Part shown: piece by piece, positions 15,631 through 21,299 of the stretch | How the letters are laid out: each line of letters begins with the position of its first letter | Position numbering within the stretch: position 1 is the stretch's first letter | DNA from: a virus | IMG/VR virus record: IMGVR_UViG_3300005915_003986 | Coordinates: 1 to 23,235 of that record | Length of the DNA: 23,235 nt | Reading direction: 5' to 3' (one strand) | Translations under genes and position numbers: made by a program | Notes under the pieces: model-generated | Seen by the model: only the letters and a program-made list of their open reading frames with translations | Databases searched by the model: none | Told to the model about the DNA's origin: nothing

Positions 15631-15726
15631 AATTCAGTGGCGAAAGTTAGACGCTAATCCTTATGAGATATGGTTAAGGGTTTATAAGAAACCATATCGT
15701 GCAGGTATCGAGTCCTGTCTGAATTT
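15631..15726 (+). tRNA. Leu-type tRNA-like element with non-canonical anticodon region
   Basis: 96 nt, no encoded CCA. Acceptor AATTCAG/CTGAATT pairs 7 of 7; D stem GCG/CGC and the phrases GTGGCGAAA, TAGACGC and GTGCAGG match class II tRNA-Leu. The anticodon region does not form a 5-bp, 7-loop arm. Options: AATCC/GGGTT with a 17-nt loop; or a perfect 9-bp hairpin GATATGGTT (15667-15675)/AACCATATC (15690-15698) as a giant variable arm, leaving only 12 nt for the anticodon arm. The T loop has one extra base (TATCGAGT) and the D loop lacks a G. Probably decaying or atypical. Confidence 0.5.
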
Positions 15727-15734
15727 AATAATGT

Positions 15735-15811
15735 TGCGGAGTAGAGAAGTGGTCCATCTCGTCTGGTTCATACCCAGAAGAACACGAGTTCAAATCTCGT
15801 CTCCGCTACCA
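15735..15811 (+). tRNA. tRNA-Met (CAT), initiator-like
   Basis: 77 nt including CCA. Anticodon CAT at 15769-15771, stem TCTGG/CCAGA, T arm ACGAG TTCAAAT CTCGT. Initiator traits: positions 1 and 72 are T and T (unpaired) above six good acceptor pairs; pair 11-24 is A-T; D arm GAGA/TCTC as in bacterial tRNA-fMet. The three G-C pairs of the anticodon stem are reduced to two (29-41 is T-A). tRNA-Ile(CAT) is less likely with an open 1-72 pair. Confidence 0.85.
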
Positions 15812-15831
15812 AAAAAAAGAGGTGAAAAAGT

Positions 15832-16032
15832 ATGCTAGGTTATGATTTTGGAGATTTAGTTATAGAAGATGATGGTGATTTAGGTTTTTCTATTTACAAA
15901 AAAAATGGACCTGACACTATAAACACAAAATTGTGTTTCATCAATAGCTTAGGTGAGAAATATTTGCTAGAAATTCTTTTTGCAAAACACAATAAAAATT
16001 GTTTATTACAAACGATAGGTAGGGTAAAATAA
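15832..16032 (+). CDS. Small acidic protein, unknown
   Basis: 66 aa, SD AAAGAGGTGA. Opens MLGYDFGDLVIEDDGDLGFS, acidic, then a hydrophobic stretch (KYLLEILFAKH) and a basic end. No motif recognised. It sits inside the tRNA region. Start and SD are good; function unknown. Confidence 0.6.
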   Translation: MLGYDFGDLVIEDDGDLGFSIYKKNGPDTINTKLCFINSLGEKYLLEILFAKHNKNCLLQTIGRVK

Positions 16033-16081
16033 AAAACGATATCAAGTCGCTATTCTAATATTTTTGGAAGTTATAGTATTA

Positions 16082-16136
16082 GGACGGAGTCAAGCGTTGG
16101 TTGTAAAACCTGAGTGTTAAAGACTAGTTTGGTCCC
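16082..16136 (+). ncRNA. Folded RNA candidate between 15832 gene and tRNA-Val-like
   Basis: Nested pairing: GGACGGAG (16082-16089) with TTTGGTCC (16128-16135), 7 of 8; hairpin GGTT-GTAA-AACC (16099-16110) closed by a GNRA tetraloop; TGAGT/ACTAG (16111-16115/16123-16127), 4 of 5, around a 7-nt loop. About 55 nt, similar in plan to the element at 14962. Upstream, CTAATA and TATTAG (about 16054-16082) can also pair. No CCA. May be a degenerate tRNA. Confidence 0.25.
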
Positions 16137-16143
16137 GAAATTT

Positions 16144-16217
16144 GCTCGATTCGTATAATAGAAGTACGTCTCTTTTACACGGAGAAAGCGGAGGAGCATA
16201 ACCTTCATTGGGTACCA
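16144..16217 (+). tRNA. tRNA-Val (TAC)-like, without canonical elbow loops
   Basis: 74 nt with encoded ACCA. Every arm pairs: acceptor GCTCGAT/ATTGGGT 7 of 7 (three wobbles); D stem GTAT/GTAC; anticodon stem TCTCT/GGAGA with loop TTTACAC (anticodon TAC at 16176-16178); variable AAGC; T stem GGAGG/CCTTC. T8 and A14 are kept. But the D loop is AATAGAA (no GG) and the T loop AGCATAA (no TTC), so the usual D-T elbow contacts cannot form. Discriminator A fits Val. Standard tRNA models would probably miss it. Confidence 0.55.
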
Positions 16218-16232
16218 CAAAAATAAAAAAGG

Positions 16233-16288
16233 ATGTGTGTATAATGAAAATTAAAAATATAATAAAAAAGGTACAATTGTACGCACAT
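16233..16288 (+). repeat. 9-bp inverted repeat
   Basis: ATGTGTGTA (16233-16241) pairs with TACGCACAT (16280-16288), 9 of 9 with one G-U. Inside lies a TATAAT-like box and a 19-codon frame (16244-16303, MKIKNIIKKV start), plus the palindrome GTACAATTGTAC (16271-16282). Function unknown. Confidence 0.3.
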
Positions 16289-16310
16289 TTTAGCGTTCAC
16301 TAATAATTCG

Positions 16311-16387
16311 TGGTGAGCGTAGTGTAAGGGTTAGCACACTAATCTGTGGAATTAGTAGAATGAGTTCAAATCTATCTGCAGCAACCA
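16311..16387 (+). tRNA. tRNA-His (GTG)-like, mismatched acceptor
   Basis: Anticodon arm CTAAT/ATTAG with loop CTGTGGA (GTG at 16346-16348) and D stem GTG/CAC are perfect; T loop TTCAAAT and ACCA end are present; a G precedes the first base as in tRNA-His. However the T stem pairs only 2 of 5 and the acceptor strands do not match: GTGAGCG at the 5' side would need CGCTCAC, but the 3' side reads TGCAGCA. The 3' 16 nt look replaced. Confidence 0.6.
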
Positions 16388-16475
16388 TAAATAATTATAA
16401 TAAATGGAATGACAAATATATAACGAAGGGAGTAAAGTTAGGTAAGTTAAGAAAAAAAATAAAGGAGAAATAAAA
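16388..16475 (+). other. Leader between the tRNA region and the 16476 gene
   Basis: AT-rich spacer after the last tRNA. I see only the SD (AAAGGAGA at its end) and no convincing frame, terminator or -35/-10 pair. Confidence 0.4.
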
Positions 16476-16727
16476 ATGAGAAATGGAATAGAAATTCAAA
16501 GTGAAATGTTAGTAGTGGACAAAGAATTGGCAATAAAAACAGTTGAAGTTAGCGAGTTAAGAACAAAAAAGGTAAAATTAGAATTGGAAGTTGCAGAAAT
16601 AAGACAAGCGAATTTCGCAGCTCAAATTGAAGCACAGAAAAAGGCTCAAGTTGAAGCAGAAGCAACACAAAAGAAAGCAGTAGCAGCTGCAGAAGCAGAT
16701 AAACCAGATTTAAAAATCGTAAAATAA
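16476..16727 (+). CDS. Small coiled-coil protein, unknown
   Basis: 83 aa, SD AAAGGAGA. Composition is Ala/Glu/Lys/Val with heptad-like spacing from about residue 10 to 70 (ELAIKTVEVSELRTKKVKLE, then EAQKKAQVEAEATQKKA), ending in a basic DLKIVK tail. No Cys or aromatic core, so probably a rod-like helix that may oligomerise. It lies just before the actin-like gene and might be a partner, but only position suggests this. Confidence 0.65.
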   Translation: MRNGIEIQSEMLVVDKELAIKTVEVSELRTKKVKLELEVAEIRQANFAAQIEAQKKAQVEAEATQKKAVAAAEADKPDLKIVK

Positions 16728-16738
16728 TTAGCTTTTTC

Positions 16739-16765
16739 GTGTCGTTTGGCCTAATTAAACGGCAC
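16739..16765 (+). promoter_or_regulatory. 9-bp hairpin upstream of the first actin exon copy
   Basis: GTGTCGTTT (16739-16747) pairs with AAACGGCAC (16757-16765), 9 of 9 with one G-U, loop of 9. Not followed by a T run, so not a standard intrinsic terminator; it may protect or separate the downstream transcript. Confidence 0.35.
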
Positions 16766-16792
16766 ATACATATAAGTACAAGGAGGAAAAAG

Positions 16793-16861
16793 ATGACAGT
16801 TGCTTTGGATTCTTCTGTCTATATTCAAAATTCGGAAATAATCTACGGAGGATTAGAGTGA
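16793..16861 (+). pseudogene. Duplicate first exon of the actin-like gene, now a 22-codon frame
   Basis: Starts with AAGGAGG then ATG and codes MTVALD, the same six residues as the exon at 17619, using different synonymous codons (GTT/GTA, GCT/GCA, TTG/CTG). It then runs on as SSVYIQNSEI and stops at TGA 16859, overlapping the GTG start of the endonuclease (GTGA). Likely the remnant of the original gene start, now serving as a translated leader for the endonuclease. Its end (TTGGAT, 16805-16810) could still pair with the intron guide at 17647-17652. Confidence 0.65.
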
Positions 16862-17622
16862 TTAAAAAATGTAGATATTGTGATAATACAAAAAAGTTAC
16901 CAAATAAGTCATGGTATATTTGTGATAATTGTAAGAAAACAAATAAAGAATATTTAAAAAGAGTAAGAGAGACAAGTAAGAGAAGAAAAAAGACAACTTT
17001 TAAAAAATATGGAACAACTAATAATTTTTTATCAACAAATAGAAATGGAAGTCTAAAAAGAGAAGATACTTGTTTAGAGAAATTTGGAGTAAAATCTCCA
17101 CTACAAAATAAAAAGATACACAAGAAATTAGAAAAAACTTGTTTAAATAAATATGGTGTAGATAATGTTAGAAAGATTCCAGAAGTAATAGAAAAGATTC
17201 AGTCAAAAAGAGATATGGAAAAGATTATTGAAAAATGTAAAAAGACATTAAAAAAAAGATATGGAGTTGAATATACATGGCATATTCCTAGATGGAATCC
17301 AGGATATATTGATGGAAGACATATATTAAATAGAGAAACAAAAGAAGGTAAAAAGTTTTTTAGAGGAAAATTTTGGAAAAAGATAACAAAGGAAATAAAA
17401 GAAAGAGATGGATATAGATGTGTAGAGTGTAATACTAGACACAAGAGATTGAATATTCATCATAAAAAGCCGTGGGTAGATATTTTAATAAAAAATAATT
17501 TTGATTTAGAAAAGACAGAGAAGGAGGCAAATAAGCCAAGTAACTTAGAAACACTTTGTCCAAGGTGTCATAAAACTAAAGACAAAGAATTTATAAAAAT
17601 AAGAAAAGGAGAAAAGGTATGA
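16858..17622 (+). CDS. HNH homing endonuclease next to the group I intron
   Basis: 254 aa, GTG start with GGAGG 6 bases before. Order: N-terminal zinc ribbon (CRYCDN, CDNC); three to four KYGV-type DNA-binding repeats (KKYGTTNNF, EKFGVKSPLQ, NKYGVDNVRKIP, KRYGVEYTW); C-terminal HNH nuclease with RDGYRCVECNTRHKRLNIHH and NLETLCPRCHKTKDKEF (about residues 181-247). HNH enzymes of this plan nick or cut intron-less alleles. Its stop overlaps the second exon-1 ATG (ATGA). It lies upstream of, not within, the minimal 223-nt intron, but would be inside a 1,049-nt intron if the first exon copy were used. Confidence 0.85.
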   Translation: MIKKCRYCDNTKKLPNKSWYICDNCKKTNKEYLKRVRETSKRRKKTTFKKYGTTNNFLSTNRNGSLKREDTCLEKFGVKSPLQNKKIHKKLEKTCLNKYGVDNVRKIPEVIEKIQSKRDMEKIIEKCKKTLKKRYGVEYTWHIPRWNPGYIDGRHILNRETKEGKKFFRGKFWKKITKEIKERDGYRCVECNTRHKRLNIHHKKPWVDILIKNNFDLEKTEKEANKPSNLETLCPRCHKTKDKEFIKIRKGEKV

Positions 17623-19587
17623 CAGTAGCACTGGATTAGTTTCATGGTCCAGTATAAATTCCTTAAATTGCGGGAATATCCTTAGAGCATTTAATACAAA
17701 ACAATAAAACCTTAAATGGTTTAAGTTGAAGGTAAAAATTTAAATGATTGGACAATCCGCAGCGAAGCTCGAAAGAGAACGTTCAACGACTATAATAGGA
17801 ACTACATAGTAGATGGGATAGTCTGATCTTTATAGAGATATAAAGCTAACAAAAAAATGATAGGAACTATGAATATTGTTGCCGCAAGAACGGATGACGG
17901 AAAAACAATTTTTCGAAGAGAAAGAGATATTTTTGTTGAACTTCCAGCAGAATCAAATGATGCTAAAGCATTCTTAGATATGGCTGGTGCAAAATTAGTT
18001 ACCTCGGGAAATAAAAATTATGTTGTAGGTGAAGAAGCAATGAATTTTGCTTCTTTTTTAGATGTAGAATTTAAAAGGCCATTGAAAAGTGGTTTGATTA
18101 ATCCCCATGAAGAAGATACAGCAATTCAAATGTTGGATATAATTATAAAAAGTGTTTTAGATAAACCAAGATACGAAAATGAAACATGCGTTTTTTGTAT
18201 TCCAGCCGAACCAATTGATGATACAAGAAATGTTTCCTATCATCAAAAAACATTAGAGTATTTAGTTAAACGTGCTGGATTTACTCCAAAAGCGATTAAT
18301 GAAGCAACAGCTATTATATATTCAGAATTGCAAAACAATTCACTTTCAGGTATTGGAATTTCTTTTGGTGCAGGTATGATTAACTTAGCTTGTTTAAGAG
18401 GTGATACAAAAATTCCATTATTGAGTGGAGAGACAAAAACAATTAAAGAATTATCTGATTTAGGTCCAGATAATGAATTTTGGGTTTATTCTTGTAGAGA
18501 AGATGGGCAAATTGTCCCAGGAAAAGCTTGGAATGCTCATAAAAAGCAAGAAAAAAAGGAAATTATAAGATTGTGGTTTGACAATGATGAATACCTAGAT
18601 TGTACAAGAGATCATAAAATAATGATGAGAGATGGAACATATAGAGAGGCTCAAGATTTAAAAGAAAAAGACTCTTTGATGCCCTTATATACAGAAATAG
18701 CATCCAAAGAAAATAAGTATACTAAAAATTATGCTAGAGTAAAAAATAATAAAACGAATCGATGGAATTTTATACATCGGTTAGTTTCAAGTTATTTTGG
18801 AGAAATCAAAAAAGGTGAAGTAATTCATCATAAAAATTTTAACAAGTTAGATAACTCTCCAGATAATTTATTGGTTTGTACAACAGAAGAGCACGGAAAA
18901 ATTCACAAAAGAAAAATTAGTAAAACTTTGAAATCAAAATATGAAAGTGGAGAATTAATATCATCAAATCAATATACTAAAAATGAATTAGAATTAGTTT
19001 TACATAATCATAAAGTTAAAAGAATAGAAAAATTAAATATTGTAGAAGATGTTTATGATATAACAGTAGAAAAATATCATAATTTTGCTATAGATTCTGG
19101 GATTTTTGTTCATAATTGTACATGGAAAGGCTTCCCAGTATTTTCTTTTAGTATAGGGAGAAGTGGAGATTGGATTGATGAACAAGTAAAACAGGCGTCT
19201 GGTAAAACAGCTGCCGAGATTACTGGCATTAAAGAAACAGAACTTGATTTAACGGTAGAAGGTGAAACAAGAATTCATAGATATTTAAAGGGATATTATG
19301 AAGAACTAATGGATTATTTAATTAGAAATATAATTAAAAAATTTGAAGTAAGTAAAATAAATTCAAAACTTAGTAAAAAAAGTAGCCAAGCAGAAGCTCT
19401 ACCAATTGTTGTAGCCGGAGGAACTTCAATACCAAAAGGCTTTGCAGAAATGCTAAGAGATAGAGTTGAAAAATCTGATTTTCCTTTTAAAATTTCAAAA
19501 ATCATAGTAGCAGCAGATCCTTTATATACAGTTGCAAAAGGGCTAGCTAAATATGGTGAAGTACAAGTTAAAAGTCAAATAAATTAA
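17619..19587 (+). CDS. Actin-like ATPase, split by group I intron and intein
   Basis: Exon 1 (17619-17636) codes MTVALD; exon 2 (17860-19587) begins ATA GGA ACT. Joined, they read MTVALDIGTMNIVAA, the phosphate-1 loop of actin/ParM ATPases; unspliced, a TAG follows codon 6. After removal of the 242-aa intein the protein is about 339 aa, ParM-sized. Phosphate-2 loop is GISFGAGMINLA-C; adjacent blocks include CVFCIPAEP, GFTPKAINEATAIIYSE, FSFSIGRSGDWIDEQ and the adenosine region VVAGGTSIPKGFAEML. Known relatives form filaments for plasmid segregation or cell shape; a phage one could position genomes or replication centres. Both invaders lie in ATP-binding loops. SD for this copy: AAAAGGAGA. Confidence 0.85.
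17637..17859 (+). mobile_element. Group I intron (223 nt) in the actin-like gene
   Basis: Core elements are readable: P-like AAATTGCGGGAA (17665-17676) pairing with Q-like ACAATCCGCAGCGAAGC (17752-17768) through GCGG/CCGC (P4); R-like GTTCAACGACTA (17781-17792) and S-like GATAGTCTGATC (17817-17828), with GACTA/TAGTC as P7. P1 is exon CTGGAT (17631-17636) with guide GTCCAG (17647-17652), ending in the required U-G pair at the 5' splice site. The intron ends in G17859. Splicing restores LD|IGTMN. No frame inside the 223 nt; the endonuclease is upstream. Confidence 0.9.
18391..19116 (+). mobile_element. Intein with HNH endonuclease domain
   Basis: 242 aa inside the actin-like protein. Block A starts at Cys (ACLRGDTKIPLLSGETK); block B is CTRDHKIM with the T-x-x-H motif; block F DVYDITVEKYHNFAI; block G IFVHN followed by extein Cys (codon 19117). 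Between B and F lies an HNH homing domain: FIHRLVSSYFGEIKKG, EVIHHKNFNKLDNSPDNL, EEHGKIHKRK. Removal joins GAGMINLA to CTWKGFP. All splice residues (Cys1, block-B His, terminal His-Asn, +1 Cys) are present, so it is probably active. Confidence 0.92.
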
Positions 19588-19615
19588 CTATAATATAAAG
19601 TATAAGGAGAAGAAT

Positions 19616-19876
19616 ATGTTTGGATTAGAATATATCACCGCATTTATAAAGATAGCCTTTCAAATAGCTTTTGCTATTATTTCTGCTATCCCTTTTAATA
19701 TCGCTTGGAATAGTATAGCTCCAATCTATATGACTTTTTTACCAAAAGTGTATCATAATATTCCTTATTGGAAGTTTGTAGGTATAATCTTGGTATGTAG
19801 TTTTCTAGGAGAGCAGATTAGTAAACTTGTTCCAAAAATTATTGAAATAAAGTCAGAACAAAATAATAAGGGGTAA
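19616..19876 (+). CDS. Small membrane protein, unknown
   Basis: 86 aa, SD AAGGAGA. Two hydrophobic spans: about residues 9-30 (FIKIAFQIAFAIISAIPF) and about 53-67 (VGIILVCSFLGEQ). Basic/polar C-terminus (EIKSEQNNKG). Two-span small proteins in phages include holin-like and membrane-anchor types; the M23 peptidase is 5 kb away, so a lysis link is weak. Follows the actin gene with 28 bases between. Confidence 0.65.
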   Translation: MFGLEYITAFIKIAFQIAFAIISAIPFNIAWNSIAPIYMTFLPKVYHNIPYWKFVGIILVCSFLGEQISKLVPKIIEIKSEQNNKG

Positions 19877-19879
19877 AAA

Positions 19880-20161
19880 ATGGCGCATGTAATTAATGAT
19901 AAGGGGGAAGTAAGGGTTGATTGGGAAACTGGTGATTCCGAAAAGGACAGAGCTTATTTATTCAAAGCTTATTGGGCTTTTTTGAAAGAGATTAGAAAGA
20001 TTTGTGAAGAAGCAGGAAAAGATAGCACAAATGCTATAGGAATTGCAAATAAAATTGAGCAATTATTTAAGGACTGGAAAGTAAAAAGGTTAAGAGAAGA
20101 TTCATTTCCTAGAATTCAAGTAAAATACCCCGAAGGATATAATATAGAAGGAGAGGATTAA
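19880..20161 (+). CDS. Small helical protein, unknown
   Basis: 93 aa, SD AAGGGG within the end of the membrane-protein gene. Charged, mostly helical (RAYLFKAYWAFLKEIRKICEEAG), ending RIQVKYPEGYNIEGED. No motif recognised. It starts 3 bases after the previous stop and ends 1 base before the next ATG context, so it is part of a small-gene operon. Confidence 0.65.
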   Translation: MAHVINDKGEVRVDWETGDSEKDRAYLFKAYWAFLKEIRKICEEAGKDSTNAIGIANKIEQLFKDWKVKRLREDSFPRIQVKYPEGYNIEGED

Positions 20162-20162
20162 T

Positions 20163-20306
20163 ATGCCAGGATTTGATGGAACAGGACCGGCAGGAAAAGG
20201 GCCACAGACTGGAAGAGGAGATGGAGTTCGTTTAGGTAAGAAAAGGCAAAAACTCCCAAGACAAAGAAGAGGAAGAAGAGGAAGAGTTGGGAAAGAAAAT
20301 AAATAA
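20163..20306 (+). CDS. DUF5320-like short protein with Arg/Gly tail
   Basis: 47 aa, SD AAGGAGAGGA. The opening MPGFDGTGPAGKGPQTGRGDG matches the conserved GTGP-x-G-x-GP-x-TGRG start of DUF5320 proteins; then KKRQKLPRQRRGRRGR is extremely basic. Function unknown; the tail suggests RNA or DNA contact. It overlaps the next Cys-rich frame by 20 bases. Confidence 0.7.
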   Translation: MPGFDGTGPAGKGPQTGRGDGVRLGKKRQKLPRQRRGRRGRVGKENK

Positions 20307-20445
20307 AAATTGCCCGTGTACAATTGATTGTATAAGGCATGGAAAATGTTCAGAATGTCGGGCCTTTCATAAAAAAAATGGTGGAACACCTGCTTGTAAA
20401 AAAGTAAGGATGACAAAAAAGATTAAGGCAGGTGAAAAAATATAA
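20287..20445 (+). CDS. Small Cys-rich probable zinc-binding protein
   Basis: 52 aa from TTG 20287 after AGAGGAAGAG. Cysteines at CPCTIDCIRHGKCSECRAFH and PACKK form the C-x-C-x3-C-x2-HG-x-C-x2-C pattern of small uncharacterised bacterial proteins (RHGNC-x2-C type). It ends TAATG, sharing a base with the RRM gene. The TTG start is uncertain; no ATG exists before the Cys cluster. Confidence 0.6.
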   Translation: MGKKINKNCPCTIDCIRHGKCSECRAFHKKNGGTPACKKVRMTKKIKAGEKI

Positions 20446-20696
20446 TGACTAACAAACTATACGTAGGTGGAATCGCTTATGCTACCGAAGAAGATACATT
20501 GAAAGATGAATTTGCTAAGGCTGGTAATGTTCAATCTGTAAAAATAATTATGGATAGAGATACTGGAAAATCCAAAGGATTTGGATTTGTAGAAATGGAA
20601 ACCGAAGATGAAGCGAAAGCAGCAATTGAAATGTTCCATGAGAAAGAATTAGATGGTAGAACTATTAGAGTGAATGAAGCGAGACCACAGAGATAA
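20445..20696 (+). CDS. RRM RNA-binding protein
   Basis: 83 aa, a single RRM. RNP2 is LYVGGI (5-10) and RNP1 is KGFGFVEM (44-51), with the aromatic residues used for RNA stacking; the fold ends RTIRVNEARPQR. Nearest type is the single-RRM proteins of cyanobacteria and other bacteria, themselves resembling eukaryotic glycine-rich RNA-binding proteins, but without the Gly tail. In a phage it could bind its own intron-bearing transcripts, tRNA precursors or host mRNAs; this is inference. A terminator follows directly. Confidence 0.9.
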   Translation: MTNKLYVGGIAYATEEDTLKDEFAKAGNVQSVKIIMDRDTGKSKGFGFVEMETEDEAKAAIEMFHEKELDGRTIRVNEARPQR

Positions 20697-20724
20697 TATC
20701 AACGAAATCCCACTATAATATATG

Positions 20725-20757
20725 GTAGCAAAGGAGTTGATTTCTTTGCTACTTTAT
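20725..20757 (+). terminator. Intrinsic terminator after the RRM gene
   Basis: GTAGCAAAG (20725-20733) pairs perfectly with CTTTGCTAC (20744-20752), loop of 10, followed by TTTATT. It closes the run of small genes that ends with the RRM. Confidence 0.75.
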
Positions 20758-20765
20758 TATATAAT
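20737..20765 (+). promoter_or_regulatory. Sigma-70-type promoter overlapping the terminator
   Basis: TTGATT (20737-20742) and TATAAT (20760-20765) are 17 bases apart. The -35 box lies in the terminator loop. It would drive the genes from 20794 through the topoisomerase. Confidence 0.55.
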
Positions 20766-20793
20766 AACCATATAATAAAGATAGGGGGAGAAA

Positions 20794-20997
20794 ATGTATT
20801 TAGAGATAAAAGTTCCAAAAAAGATAAAAGTTAATACATTAACAAAGTTGATGAAAGAATTAGATGGATGGGTTATTAATTATGATTTTAACCCAAAAAA
20901 AGAATTAATAAGAATTTTGACAATTCCTAATAATAAACAAGTTATTACAGACCTAGTTGAAAAATTTGCAAAAATATTTAGTGAGCAAAGAATATGA
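20794..20997 (+). CDS. Small protein, unknown
   Basis: 67 aa, SD AGGGGGAG, first gene after the predicted promoter. Alternating strand/helix (MYLEIKVPKKIKVNTL, then KLMKELDGWVINYDF), basic. No motif recognised. Its stop overlaps the next ATG (ATGA). Confidence 0.65.
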   Translation: MYLEIKVPKKIKVNTLTKLMKELDGWVINYDFNPKKELIRILTIPNNKQVITDLVEKFAKIFSEQRI

Positions 20998-21299
20998 ATA
21001 AATTAAGAAAGTACTTTAATTTATATAAGGAAGACCCTAAAAGACTTGATAGAGAAATTGAAGAAGCAGAGTCAAAAATTATTAAAAAAGTAAAAAAAGC
21101 TATAAAGCCTATTTTTGTAATACATAAGAAAAGTAAAAATCCCGTAAATGTATATAAAAGAAGTGATGTACCTCTCAATTTAGGAGATAGATATTTAAGA
21201 ATAATGGGCTTAGAAAAATATTCTAAGCTACATGGTCAAGTTGTATCGTTATATAAAAGTAAAAGAACTGGTAAAAGATATGGAGTAATAGTAGGATGA
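20994..21299 (+). CDS. Small basic protein, unknown
   Basis: 101 aa, strongly Lys/Arg-rich. N-terminal helix (YKEDPKRLDREIEEAESK) then a beta-rich half (VNVYKRSDVPLNLGDRYLRI, GQVVSLYKSKRTGKRYGVIVG). Coupled by ATGA overlaps on both sides. No family recognised. Confidence 0.65.
   Translation: MNKLRKYFNLYKEDPKRLDREIEEAESKIIKKVKKAIKPIFVIHKKSKNPVNVYKRSDVPLNLGDRYLRIMGLEKYSKLHGQVVSLYKSKRTGKRYGVIVG

Noticed and set aside
15655-15700. Self-splicing intron in the Leu-like tRNA
   Set aside because: The extra sequence is about 10 nt, far too short for a group I intron, and no core motifs are present.
16111-16130. Second group I intron core (AAAGACTAG resembling the R element)
   Set aside because: No matching P, Q or S elements and no TAGTC partner at a suitable distance.
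16036-16220. tmRNA
   Set aside because: No tag-peptide frame ending in an AA-type degron and no tRNA-Ala-like end; the 3' part is better explained as tRNA-Val(TAC).
16739-16765. Intrinsic terminator upstream of the actin region
   Set aside because: A good hairpin, but no T run after it.
320-20639. Reverse-strand open frames
   Set aside because: They lie opposite strong + strand genes, are rich in Phe/Leu/Ile from antisense A-rich codons, and lack SD sites.
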